A stretch of DNA of 10,024 nt from Pseudomonadota bacterium (GCA_009924885.1 RFQS01000065.1:1-10024); one strand, 5' to 3'. Counted from the stretch's first letter, positions 1-7,017 are shown. A program made the numbers and translations. The notes: generated by a model from the letters alone, not told the origin.

Positions 1-74
1 TTCTTAAAATATAAACGTGGAATAATCCGAGTTGTTGAATAAATCTAGGAATAAAATAAAAGCATAGGTTTATT

Positions 75-102
75 TTGTATTTAAGAAAAAATAAACTAAA
101 AT
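75..102 (+). promoter_or_regulatory. Possible sigma-70-like promoter before the trpF-like cluster
   Basis: TTGTAT (75-80) and TAAAAT (97-102) lie 16 bp apart, which resembles -35 and -10 boxes. Transcription would begin near 109, only a few bases before the GTG at 115, so the message would be almost leaderless; that agrees with the lack of a Shine-Dalgarno sequence there. The whole 1-114 region is very A+T-rich, so chance matches are easy. The genes could also belong to an operon starting left of the window. Confidence 0.25.
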
Positions 103-114
103 ATCTAAAGTTGA

Positions 115-804
115 GTGAGACCTAAAATAAAAATATCTGGAATAACGTCCGCTGAAGATGCGATGGCCGCTTTAGATTTAGGTGCCGATTATATTTCATT
201 TGAAAATGTAAAAACCTCAAAAAGATATTTAGATTTTTCACAGATTACTACGATTACATCTGAAATTCCCCAGAATCATAGAAACAAGTTAGTTTTATCT
301 ACAGGCTCTGGCTCTTATGATACTTTAATGCAAGTTTTGAGAAAAGCTGACATTAGTGCAGCACAGCCAAGATACCCTAATGTGACCACTACAGATGTAA
401 TTAAAATGCGTAAATCTGGAATTCGTATATTTCAATACGAGTATCTAAGCAGCTCCGCTGATATATTTAATGTTAATTTGAGCAAAGATGCTTATGATTA
501 TGCGGTTTTCGATATTAGACCGACTTTCGTTTCAAAGGTAGATAGGTTTACTCGTAATTACAAAGTCGCAAGAATAGTTAGAGATATATTCAATGAAATT
601 AAGTCAAACATACCTTTAGATTTCTATGGCGTTAGTGGTGAGCTAAGCCTAGAAAGTATTTTTACTTTTATTCAAGTTTGCAAACCTAATTTAATTGATC
701 TTTCAATACAACTTGAATCTCAACATTCAGTCTATAAATCTCATGATAGAATGTCACAATTTTTTGGTAAATTGAATACGGTATTTCCAAATGTTAAGAA
801 TTAA
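115..804 (+). CDS. TrpF-like (phosphoribosylanthranilate isomerase fold) protein, probably catalytically inactive paralogue
   Basis: A 229-residue protein that starts at GTG 115. The codon before it is an in-frame stop, and family similarity begins within five residues, so this start is well placed. The N-terminus (KIKISGIT, then DLGADYISF and SKRYL) matches the opening of phosphoribosylanthranilate isomerase, a TIM barrel of tryptophan synthesis. The family's catalytic Cys in KICG is Ser8 here. The Asp of the LLD motif appears kept (VFDI, Asp133). The glycine-rich phosphate-binding elements are gone: GGTG is absent after Asp133, LAGG is replaced by YGVSGE near 171-176, and SSGVE by LSIQLES near 196-202. 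The end (SHDRMSQFF, 209-217) parallels SHDKMQALF in the next gene, which overlaps by 14 nt, so this looks like a tandem duplicate. I infer a pseudoenzyme or a protein with a changed substrate. Confidence 0.75.
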   Translation: MRPKIKISGITSAEDAMAALDLGADYISFENVKTSKRYLDFSQITTITSEIPQNHRNKLVLSTGSGSYDTLMQVLRKADISAAQPRYPNVTTTDVIKMRKSGIRIFQYEYLSSSADIFNVNLSKDAYDYAVFDIRPTFVSKVDRFTRNYKVARIVRDIFNEIKSNIPLDFYGVSGELSLESIFTFIQVCKPNLIDLSIQLESQHSVYKSHDRMSQFFGKLNTVFPNVKN

Positions 805-1459
805 GATATGTGGTCTAACAAATTTAGCAGATGCTTACATGTCCTTGAAATTAGGAGCCGATTTTTTAGGCTTTAACAACATTAAGCGCTCCAAACGTTT
901 TATAGATATTTTAGACATCAAAGATATAATAGAACGAATGCCAGAAAGCCTTAGAGATAAATGCGTACTTCTTGCTGAAGATGTTGATCTACAAAGCATA
1001 ATCAAAACAGCTAAATCTCTTAATATCACTTCTATTCAACCTTACATCACAAATCCCACCATCACTGATGCTGATTATATTAAAGCAAGAGAGCGTGGCA
1101 TGGGAATCTTTAGAGTTATTCATATTGAAAACAAAAGATCTATTAATGATCTATCCATAAATCATAATTCAGCTGACTATTTTATATTAGATACTAAATC
1201 CTCAGATCCCAATCAGCTTGGTGGTACTGGAGCTAGTTTCGACTGGTATCTCTATAACTGTGCAAAAAAAGCTCTCCCCGAAAGAAAAATGGTTTTAGCT
1301 GGAGGAATTAGCCTTAAGAATATAGACGAAGCTGTGGAGTATACAGAGGCTCGCATGGTAGATTTATCATCTGGCATAGAAGATGCTCCTGGTATTAAAT
1401 CTCATGACAAGATGCAAGCTTTATTTGCGCATATTAAAGGTGTTTCACAAAACAGTTAA
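791..1459 (+). CDS. trpF: Phosphoribosylanthranilate isomerase
   Basis: A 222-residue protein, a normal length for TrpF, which converts N-(5'-phosphoribosyl)anthranilate to CdRP in tryptophan synthesis in the cytosol. Visible family motifs, in order: KICGLT with catalytic Cys7; LGADFLGF; SKRF with Arg36; FILD with the catalytic Asp134; GGTGASFDW (144-152); LAGGI (169-173); and VDLSSGIEDAPGIKS (190-204), the phosphate-binding C-terminal loop. The usual QLHG strand is altered to IQPY (82-85), so the protein is somewhat divergent. The start ATG 791 lies inside the end of the preceding paralogue (14-nt overlap), which suggests translational coupling. murT follows after 4 nt. No other trp gene is in view, so the pathway assignment rests on motifs alone. 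Confidence 0.82.
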   Translation: MLRIKICGLTNLADAYMSLKLGADFLGFNNIKRSKRFIDILDIKDIIERMPESLRDKCVLLAEDVDLQSIIKTAKSLNITSIQPYITNPTITDADYIKARERGMGIFRVIHIENKRSINDLSINHNSADYFILDTKSSDPNQLGGTGASFDWYLYNCAKKALPERKMVLAGGISLKNIDEAVEYTEARMVDLSSGIEDAPGIKSHDKMQALFAHIKGVSQNS

Positions 1460-1463
1460 AATA

Positions 1464-2885
1464 ATGCGTCAATCTCTTGCTATATTCTCTGCTCGCCTTT
1501 GTATTGATTTACTGAAATTTTTTAAATTAGGTAATGGCAGTAGTCTTCCTGGCAGAGTCGCTTTAAAACTTTTCCCAAAACTGTTATTACAGGCTAATCA
1601 AGATATTCTATCTAGGCAAGATGCACTTAAAGTGATGGTTTCAGGCACTAATGGTAAAACGACTAGTGTAGGTCTAATCGACTCCATTTATGAAGTAACT
1701 CAGAACAAGAAAAATCTTATCAGTAATAGACTAGGAGCGAATCTCTACTATGGCATTGCTACTGCTTTTTGTAATTTTCGTGGAAATTTCACTGAAGCAG
1801 ATTTTATTTTAGAAGTAGATGAAGCTGCTTTAAAAACAGTTGTTAGGCATATTAAACCTAATTTTCTTGCCTTTACAAATATATTCAGAGATCAACTAGA
1901 CCGTTTCGGAGAAATAGATGCTACTAAAAACCTGCTCGAAGAAGCTCTCAGGATAGCTGATTCAGAGACTGATTTTAATTTAATTTTAAATTATGACGAT
2001 ATTAAACTAAGATCTATATCGACTAAAACTAATGATAATATCTATTTTTTCAGACTTATTACTAATGAAGCTTTGAAACTCAATTCCGAGAAAGTCATTG
2101 ATAAAGATAGCTCTTTCTTTGAAGAAAGCTGCTTAGATAAAGCTTCTTCGAAGATTAAAGCTACTGTAGTAAACGAAGATAAGCTTATAACAGGAAAGCT
2201 AAAAATTCTAGAAACTAAATACAGCGTTTTTGATTTAATTTTTAGAGGTGAAAGCATCGAAGTTACTCTAAATTTACCTGGTGTATATAATGTCTATAAT
2301 GCTTTGCTCGCAGCATCAGTGTTTCTTGCAGCTGGAACCAGCTTAGAAAAAGTCGCTCAAGGTTTAACTCTTTATAGAGGTGCCTTTGGGCGTTCACAGA
2401 CGATAAATATAAATGGCGTAGAGTCTAATATTTATCTGATTAAAAATCCTAAAGGCTGCTCTGAAGTAATTAATATGCTCAAGAATAATAAAAATTCTTT
2501 ATACCTAATTATTATTAATGATAATTATGCTGACGGCAGAGATGTATCTTGGTTATGGGATGCTGATTTTGAGGCTTTGGTACAGGAGAATCATAAGGAT
2601 GACGAAAGTACAGAAAATGAAGCTTGCAAACCGTCCCATCAGTCACGAGTTAACTATGTCTGCTCTGGGAGAAGAGCCTATGATATGGCTTTAAGGCTTA
2701 AATACGCTGGAGCGAAAAGCACTGAAATTCATGTAGAAGCGGATATTCAGTCAGCCATTGATTTTGCAAGTCACTACAAAAATTCTTTAAATATATTACC
2801 GACTTATACAGCACTTTTAGACTTAGAAAAAAGATTAAGCTTAACTACATCTCCTCTGGAGATATCTCCTCACCTTCATCATTAA
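1464..2885 (+). CDS. murT: Lipid II isoglutaminyl synthase, Mur-ligase-like subunit MurT
   Basis: A 473-residue protein. MurT with its glutaminase partner GatD amidates the D-glutamate of the lipid II stem peptide. Visible: ATP-binding SGTNGKTT (60-67), SNRLGANLYYGIA (87-99), LEVDEA (116-121), FTNIFRDQLDRFGEID (137-152), LPGVYNVYNALLA (271-283), and the C-terminal MurT domain with NDNYADGRDVSWLWD (352-366), SGRRAYDMALRLKYAG (401-416) and ILPTYTALL (444-452). An in-frame ATG at 1383 would add 27 residues read through the trpF coding region and is unlikely; ATG 1464 is 4 nt after the trpF stop. Odd points: the four-Cys zinc ribbon of characterised MurT proteins is not seen in the central region (about 195-260, one Cys only), and residues 373-390 are a repeat-derived insert. 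No gatD is in the window. Confidence 0.88.
   Translation: MRQSLAIFSARLCIDLLKFFKLGNGSSLPGRVALKLFPKLLLQANQDILSRQDALKVMVSGTNGKTTSVGLIDSIYEVTQNKKNLISNRLGANLYYGIATAFCNFRGNFTEADFILEVDEAALKTVVRHIKPNFLAFTNIFRDQLDRFGEIDATKNLLEEALRIADSETDFNLILNYDDIKLRSISTKTNDNIYFFRLITNEALKLNSEKVIDKDSSFFEESCLDKASSKIKATVVNEDKLITGKLKILETKYSVFDLIFRGESIEVTLNLPGVYNVYNALLAASVFLAAGTSLEKVAQGLTLYRGAFGRSQTININGVESNIYLIKNPKGCSEVINMLKNNKNSLYLIIINDNYADGRDVSWLWDADFEALVQENHKDDESTENEACKPSHQSRVNYVCSGRRAYDMALRLKYAGAKSTEIHVEADIQSAIDFASHYKNSLNILPTYTALLDLEKRLSLTTSPLEISPHLHH
2580..2633 (+). repeat. Diverged in-frame copy of the mnmE repeat element inside murT
   Basis: Aligned by hand without gaps to the reverse complement of 4420-4473, 39 of 54 bases match, and 24 of 28 match over the best stretch at 2580-2607 (24/28 after counting from GTACA). 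The reading frame is the same: murT residues 373-390 (VQENHKDDESTENEACKP) align with mnmE residues 62-79 (VHEDHEDDENAEIGVREQ). It lies between the WLWDADFE and SGRRAYD motifs of the MurT C-terminal domain, where a surface loop is plausible. The insertion looks older than the mnmE copies because it has diverged more. Confidence 0.68.
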
Positions 2886-2988
2886 TTCCTGGCATAACCT
2901 TAGAAAAGACTGTGAGAAACATAACGAGAACAAAGCTTAACATCGCAAAACCTAAGACTACACCTTTCCACATGCCTGCAAAAATCAT
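2845..2988 (-). CDS. Small predicted single-pass membrane protein (47 residues)
   Basis: An ORF with ATG at 2988-2986 and TAG at 2847-2845. The translation begins MIFAGMWKGVVLGFAMLSFV, continues as a long hydrophobic run to about residue 28, then has SKVMPG and an acidic tail (DEGEEISPEE). This layout, a single membrane helix followed by a short acidic end, is typical of real small membrane proteins and unlikely in random antisense sequence. It lies 93 nt after mnmE on the same strand and overlaps the 3' end of murT tail to tail by 41 nt. No clear Shine-Dalgarno sequence precedes it. There is a faint general likeness to the gamma subunits of sodium-pumping decarboxylases, too weak to name. 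Function unknown. Confidence 0.6.
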   Translation of the reverse strand: MIFAGMWKGVVLGFAMLSFVLVMFLTVFSKVMPGINDEGEEISPEEM

Positions 2989-3002
2989 ATTTTCATGTTA
3001 GC

Positions 3003-3045
3003 ATGGCACTGCTCGCAAACTCTAATTTCTGTGTTGCAGTGCCAT
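3003..3045. repeat. Intergenic stem-loop containing a repeat copy
   Basis: ATGGCACTGC (3003-3012) and GCAGTGCCAT (3036-3045) are perfect 10-bp inverted repeats around a 23-nt loop. The loop and left arm contain a copy of the repeat core found in mnmE: 3009-3029 matches the copy at 3053-3073 at 20 of 21 bases. No run of T follows on either strand, so this is not a classical intrinsic terminator, though it sits between convergent transcription units and could protect or end the mnmE message. Confidence 0.7.
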
Positions 3046-3077
3046 CATAAGACTGCTCGCAAACTCCAATTTCAGCG
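3042..3077 (-). repeat. Non-coding copy of the repeat element just after the mnmE stop
   Basis: The core CTGCTCGCAAACTCCAATTT (from 3053) matches the in-gene copies at 3532-3552 and 4420-4440 with one change. The flank CATAAGA also matches the in-gene copy near 3524. It ends 4 bp before the mnmE stop codon and lies 44 bp from the neighbouring copy at 3009-3029. That spacing is not a multiple of three, as expected where no reading frame must be kept. Confidence 0.75.
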
Positions 3078-3081
3078 CTAG

Positions 3082-4656
3082 CTATTTCCCGATACAAAAC
3101 TGACTAAACATAGTATCTAAAATCTCTTCATTCAGGTCATCTCCAGTGATCTCCCCGAGCCTAGCTATCGCTGCTTTTAAATCTATAGTCCAAAAATCAT
3201 GAGCGAGATTATCCTGTGCTGCATTAATCGCCTTTTTTAATTCATTAATGCACTGTCTTAAAAGATCTGCCTGCCTAGTATTAATACTAACTGCATTAAT
3301 ATCATGAACCTTTTTCAGTTCAGGGTTTGCTTTGCTGAATATTAGCTCTTTAAGTTTCTTGATATTAATATCCTTACTAGTCGAAATTAAAACATCATGG
3401 GCGTGTAGCGGAACTCCAATTTCTGCGTTTTCGTCGTCCTCATGATCCTCATGTACTCGCAGTACACTGCGGTCATTCGTCCTCCTCAGCCTTGAACTTG
3501 TTCGTTCGGCTACACGCCGCCCACCATAAGACTGCTCGCGAACTCCAATTTCGGCGTTTTCGCCCGCCTGAAGTAAATCTAATTTAGTACCAATTCTAAG
3601 AAGTTTCTCGGGTTTTAAGTTTAATAAAATTTTTGCGCTTTCGTCACCATGAACAGCAGAAGCAGTCTCTGAACTTAAATCCTCTAACCACAGCACTAAA
3701 TCTGCTTCCTGAATTACTTTTTTACTAAGCCCTATACCTATCTGCTCGACTTTATCTTCACTCTCACGAATACCAGCAGTATCAAGAAATACTACTGTTA
3801 AGCCATTTAAATTTATAGATTCTTCGATAACATCTCTTGTCGTTCCAGCTACATCCGTGACTATAGCTCTATCGCTTTCTAGCATTGCATTTAATAAACT
3901 AGATTTCCCCGCATTTGGTGCTCCAGCTAAGGCTACCTTAAAACCTTCTCTTAAAATAAGACCAGACTTTTCGCTTTTAAGTATCTCCTGAACTTCATCA
4001 ATAATTTCATATATTTTTTGACTAAAAACTTCTCTTGAATATTCTGAAACTTCATCAGGGAAATCTATACAGGCGATTAATTCAGCTAAAATTCCTAATA
4101 ACTCCACCCTTAACTCTTGTATTCGCTTACCTAAATTTCCAGAATAAAGCTTAAGTGCATTAGTACTAGAAAGCTCACCACGAGAGTGAATTAGATCAAG
4201 TATGCCTTCTGCTTGGCTAAGGTCGATCTTTTTATTTAAAATCGCTCTTTCGGTAAATTCCCCAGCCTGAGCGAGTCTGGCTCCATTCTCTAGAACTAAG
4301 CTTAAAATCTTTTTACTTAGCCAAGTTCCACCATGGCACTGTATTTCGATTACATCTTCACCAGTAAAGCTTTTGGGGGCTTTAAAGCATAGCACCAAAG
4401 CTTGATCCACCTTCTTGCACTGCTCGCGAACTCCAATTTCAGCGTTTTCGTCGTCCTCATGATCCTCATGTACCTTAAGTACACTCCGGTCATTCCAATC
4501 AATTATCCAAGCTAATTTAAAAGTCCCTGGAATTAAATCTTGTTCTTTGAGATTGGAAATTTTTTGAATAATTATATGGCTATTAGGACCACTAATACGA
4601 ATCGCTGCCACCGCAGCAATTCCCGTTGGGGTGATTATTGAAGCTATATCGTCCAT
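3082..4656 (-). CDS. mnmE: tRNA uridine-5-carboxymethylaminomethyl modification GTPase MnmE, with two repeat-derived inserts
   Basis: A 524-residue GTPase that with MnmG modifies wobble uridine 34 of certain tRNAs. Motifs: N-terminal TPTGIAAVAAIRISGP (9-24), the folate-binding domain with KSFTGEDVIEIQCHGG (95-110) and AGEFTERAILN (131-141), CIDFPDE (196-202), G1 GAPNAGKS (245-252), G2 GTTRD (271-275), G3 DTAG (292-295), G4 TKLD (357-360, usually NKxD), G5 near ISTSKD (424-429), and the family's C-terminal CIGK (521-524). E. coli MnmE has 454 residues. The excess is explained by repeat-derived inserts at about 55-80, in the N-terminal domain, and 365-418, between G4 and G5 of the G domain. Without them the length is about 444. 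The ATG directly follows the stop of the cyclase gene, so translation is probably coupled. Confidence 0.95.
   Translation of the reverse strand: MDDIASIITPTGIAAVAAIRISGPNSHIIIQKISNLKEQDLIPGTFKLAWIIDWNDRSVLKVHEDHEDDENAEIGVREQCKKVDQALVLCFKAPKSFTGEDVIEIQCHGGTWLSKKILSLVLENGARLAQAGEFTERAILNKKIDLSQAEGILDLIHSRGELSSTNALKLYSGNLGKRIQELRVELLGILAELIACIDFPDEVSEYSREVFSQKIYEIIDEVQEILKSEKSGLILREGFKVALAGAPNAGKSSLLNAMLESDRAIVTDVAGTTRDVIEESINLNGLTVVFLDTAGIRESEDKVEQIGIGLSKKVIQEADLVLWLEDLSSETASAVHGDESAKILLNLKPEKLLRIGTKLDLLQAGENAEIGVREQSYGGRRVAERTSSRLRRTNDRSVLRVHEDHEDDENAEIGVPLHAHDVLISTSKDINIKKLKELIFSKANPELKKVHDINAVSINTRQADLLRQCINELKKAINAAQDNLAHDFWTIDLKAAIARLGEITGDDLNEEILDTMFSQFCIGK
3400..3562 (-). repeat. In-frame repeat insertion in the mnmE G domain (one long and one partial copy)
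   Basis: GAACTCCAATTTC(T/G)GCGTTTTCG occurs at 3411-3433 and 3540-3562 (22 of 23 bases), 129 bp or 43 codons apart. 3400-3414 and 3504-3518 are inverted repeats (14 of 15 bases) that bound a 119-bp unit. Smaller palindromes are TGTACT-CGC-AGTACA (3452-3466) and CATGA-TCC-TCATG near 3441-3453. The segment encodes residues about 365-418, including ENAEIGVREQ, SSRLRRTNDRSV and VHEDHEDDENAEIGV, none of which belongs to MnmE. It is clearly richer in G+C than the gene around it. Exact ends are uncertain. Confidence 0.85.
4417..4496 (-). repeat. In-frame repeat insertion in the mnmE N-terminal domain
   Basis: 4428-4495 matches 3411-3478 at 62 of 68 bases with no gap. It encodes NDRSVLKVHEDHEDDENAEI and a few further residues (about 55-80), placed between the WIID strand and the LVLCFKAP strand of the N-terminal domain. 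The hairpin TGTAC-CTTAA-GTACA (4469-4483) keeps the stem seen in the other copy while its loop differs. The reading frame is identical to that used in the other copies. Confidence 0.85.
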
Positions 4657-7017
4657 CTAAATTTCCCTAGATGTACTTATAGCATTTCTGCCTTTTTTCT
4701 TAGATAGGTAAAGAGCTTGATCTGCTTTAATTTTCAATTGATTAAAATCATAGGCATCATTTGGGATACCTGCTATACCGATACTACAGGTGAGTGGCTG
4801 ATTCCAGGCACTATGCCTAGCTTTACTAAGATTACGCCTAATTCTAGTAGCCGCTTGGTAAGCTGATTCCAAGTCGGTATTAGGTAATAAAACTATAAAT
4901 TCATCACCACCATATCTGCCTACTAAATCTGAAACCCTTCTCTGCACTTCGTTAAGAGGTGTGTGTCTTAAAGTTTTACTTAAAACTTCAGACATAATAA
5001 TAATCGCTTCATCACCAGCTTCATGCCCAAAATTATCATTAATGGATTTCAAATAATCTAAATCAAGCATCATTAATGAAATCGATTTTTGATTAGCTTT
5101 AGCGATTTGAACTTCAGTTAAAGCTACAGTATTGAAATATCTTTTATTATACAAACCAGTATCTGGATCAGTTTTACTCATCTTGTCTATGGTATCGAAG
5201 AGTTCAGCATTCTTAATCGCCACTGCAGCTTCAGAACCTACTTGTAAAATGAAATTGATCTCCTCTATTGAGAATTCTCTCTCGCGATCACATTGGTGTA
5301 CGGTTATAGTTCCTAATAATTTACCCTGAGAAATTAATGGGACAGATAAATAACTTTTCATTTGTAATGAATCGGTGATTTTAAGAAGAGTTTCACCTTC
5401 ATCTCGAAACTCATTACGCAGAGTTTGAAAATTTAGCACTTCAGTGTTTTTATCTAAATTACTTAGAGTTAAAAGAGAAGATATCCATCTTTTTTCGAAA
5501 CCGAAAATAATATCAGCACAAGGTACGACACTCTCTACAGTATACTCTTCTTCCGTTTTTATAATTTTATGATTAGCAGCGAGCCTTCTGACAAAGCACC
5601 GACTTACTCCTAATATTTCACCTAAACCTCTTGCAATGCTACCAAGCACCACAGATATTTCTAAAGTATTTCTAATATCAATGCTCAATTGATGCAATAA
5701 AGCCATTTGTTTTTTAGTTTGCTGCGAATCTTGATAAATAGAAGCTTGTGTTAGTGCTAGAGATAGCTGCTGTGAAATGGATTCTATGAGTTCTATATCT
5801 TTATTTTGCCAGTCTTTACTTGAATTAAAACTACTAAGAAGAATAAAACCAATAATATTTTTATTACTGTGATCCATTAAAGCGCAGGCTAAAAAGCTTC
5901 CTACAGAATAATCTTGATGAAAAGAATAAATAGCTTTATTGATTCCTTCCTTATTAAAATTTGCATAACACCAAGAAATTTTTTCAAATTTACTGTGATA
6001 GATAGTATGCAAACTCGAATGAAGCATAGCTTCCATAGAAGAATTATATTTGCGCTGCGATGACCATATAGCTTGTTTACTCTCTTTAGTTATAGGAGTC
6101 TTTTCTAAGAGATAGATACCACAGGAATCAGCTCCCATAATTTGCCCGACTTCTAAAGCTGCTAAATCAATAATTTCTCTAACTATCAGTGAATCTCTAA
6201 TTCTAGTCGTAATTTGATTTAATAAAAATTCTCTTTGCACTATAGATAGCACTTCAGAATTGAGTTTGTGTTGATTGAGTATAACGGCTATCTGTTCTAC
6301 GAATAATATTATTAACTCATCTTGAGTATGAGTCCAAGAGGAATATTTATCGATTAAAAAATAACCAAACTTTTCATTACGCAGCTTTGATTCGAAAATT
6401 TTTAAAAATTTACTTTTATCCTCTAAGGCATATTTTTCTAAATTAAAAATTTCATCATCACTGAATTCGTCACCTTTATTAATCTCAAAACTCGTTTCTG
6501 GAGCGGTCATAATGAAATTAGCTTTTAATATCTTCGGTGAATTTTCTACTCTCTGTAAAAAACAAAATGACTTAATTTGTAGATAATCTTTCAAACTAAG
6601 GTAAAGCTTTTCAATAGCGATATCTGGGCGTAAGGATTTTCTAATCTCTGAAGTTAGACGAAAAATAATATTATTTCTCTCTTGTTCTTCTATGTTATTG
6701 ATAATCAATTTAATAAGTCCAGCAAGCTCACTTATATCTGCTTGAAAATTTTCATCAAGTTTCTCTAAATAAAGGAATCCCCAGTCTTTAATCTCTTGAA
6801 TTCTGTATTGCTTTAATTCAACGGGGGATATATTAAATTCAGAATTAGAATAATTTTTATTATCTAATTTATTTTCTACATATATCCATTTAGAGTCAAA
6901 TAAATCACATATCTCATTTAGCAAAGCATTAATTTTATGCTGATAATTACCCGTCTCAAGTAACGAATACTTACTAACTAGGTCAAGAGTATTAAATTTT
7001 TTCCTTTCTTTAACCAT
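4657..7017 (-). CDS. Diguanylate cyclase with repeated GAF-type sensor domains
   Basis: A 786-residue protein likely to make c-di-GMP from two GTP. The C-terminal GGDEF domain starts at SKTDPDTGLYNKRYF (614-628), with MMLDLDYLKSINDNFGHEAG (649-668), the active-site loop GGDEF (703-707) and a late SIGIAG and KADQALYLSKKKGRN (764-778). Arg694 and Asp697 form an RxxD inhibitory site exactly five residues before GGDEF, so product inhibition is expected. Upstream lie GAF-like segments at about 260-430 and 435-610, a weaker one at about 115-255, and perhaps a degenerate one at 20-110. No membrane segment is seen, so it is probably a cytosolic sensor with unknown ligand. It starts 34 bp from the divergent rod genes and its stop directly abuts the mnmE start codon. 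No EAL domain is present. Confidence 0.92.
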   Translation of the reverse strand: MVKERKKFNTLDLVSKYSLLETGNYQHKINALLNEICDLFDSKWIYVENKLDNKNYSNSEFNISPVELKQYRIQEIKDWGFLYLEKLDENFQADISELAGLIKLIINNIEEQERNNIIFRLTSEIRKSLRPDIAIEKLYLSLKDYLQIKSFCFLQRVENSPKILKANFIMTAPETSFEINKGDEFSDDEIFNLEKYALEDKSKFLKIFESKLRNEKFGYFLIDKYSSWTHTQDELIILFVEQIAVILNQHKLNSEVLSIVQREFLLNQITTRIRDSLIVREIIDLAALEVGQIMGADSCGIYLLEKTPITKESKQAIWSSQRKYNSSMEAMLHSSLHTIYHSKFEKISWCYANFNKEGINKAIYSFHQDYSVGSFLACALMDHSNKNIIGFILLSSFNSSKDWQNKDIELIESISQQLSLALTQASIYQDSQQTKKQMALLHQLSIDIRNTLEISVVLGSIARGLGEILGVSRCFVRRLAANHKIIKTEEEYTVESVVPCADIIFGFEKRWISSLLTLSNLDKNTEVLNFQTLRNEFRDEGETLLKITDSLQMKSYLSVPLISQGKLLGTITVHQCDREREFSIEEINFILQVGSEAAVAIKNAELFDTIDKMSKTDPDTGLYNKRYFNTVALTEVQIAKANQKSISLMMLDLDYLKSINDNFGHEAGDEAIIIMSEVLSKTLRHTPLNEVQRRVSDLVGRYGGDEFIVLLPNTDLESAYQAATRIRRNLSKARHSAWNQPLTCSIGIAGIPNDAYDFNQLKIKADQALYLSKKKGRNAISTSREI

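Noticed and set aside
69..95. Hairpin TTTATTTT / AAAATAAA before the first gene
   Set aside because: Composed only of A and T in a very A+T-rich region, so chance pairing is expected.
835..1029. 64-codon ORF on the - strand
   Set aside because: It lies wholly antisense to trpF, has no protein-like features, and trpF is well supported by motifs.
1383..1463. N-terminal extension of murT from ATG 1383
   Set aside because: These 27 residues are read from the trpF coding sequence in another frame, and MurT similarity begins after ATG 1464, 4 nt past the trpF stop.
2042..2257. 71-codon ORF on the - strand
   Set aside because: Antisense to the middle of murT; its Ser/Leu-rich translation mirrors the murT codons.
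3003..3045. Classical rho-independent terminator
   Set aside because: The 10-bp stem is real, but the loop is 23 nt long and no run of T follows on either strand.
3003..4496. CRISPR array
   Set aside because: Copies are unevenly spaced, differ in length, lie in and out of genes, and no cas gene is present.
3082..4656. mnmE as a frameshifted or decaying gene because of its extra segments
   Set aside because: The inserts keep the frame, all GTPase motifs and the C-terminal CIGK are intact, and the length without the inserts is normal.
5132..5329. 65-codon ORF on the + strand
   Set aside because: Antisense to the GAF/GGDEF gene, which has clear domains throughout; no start signals.
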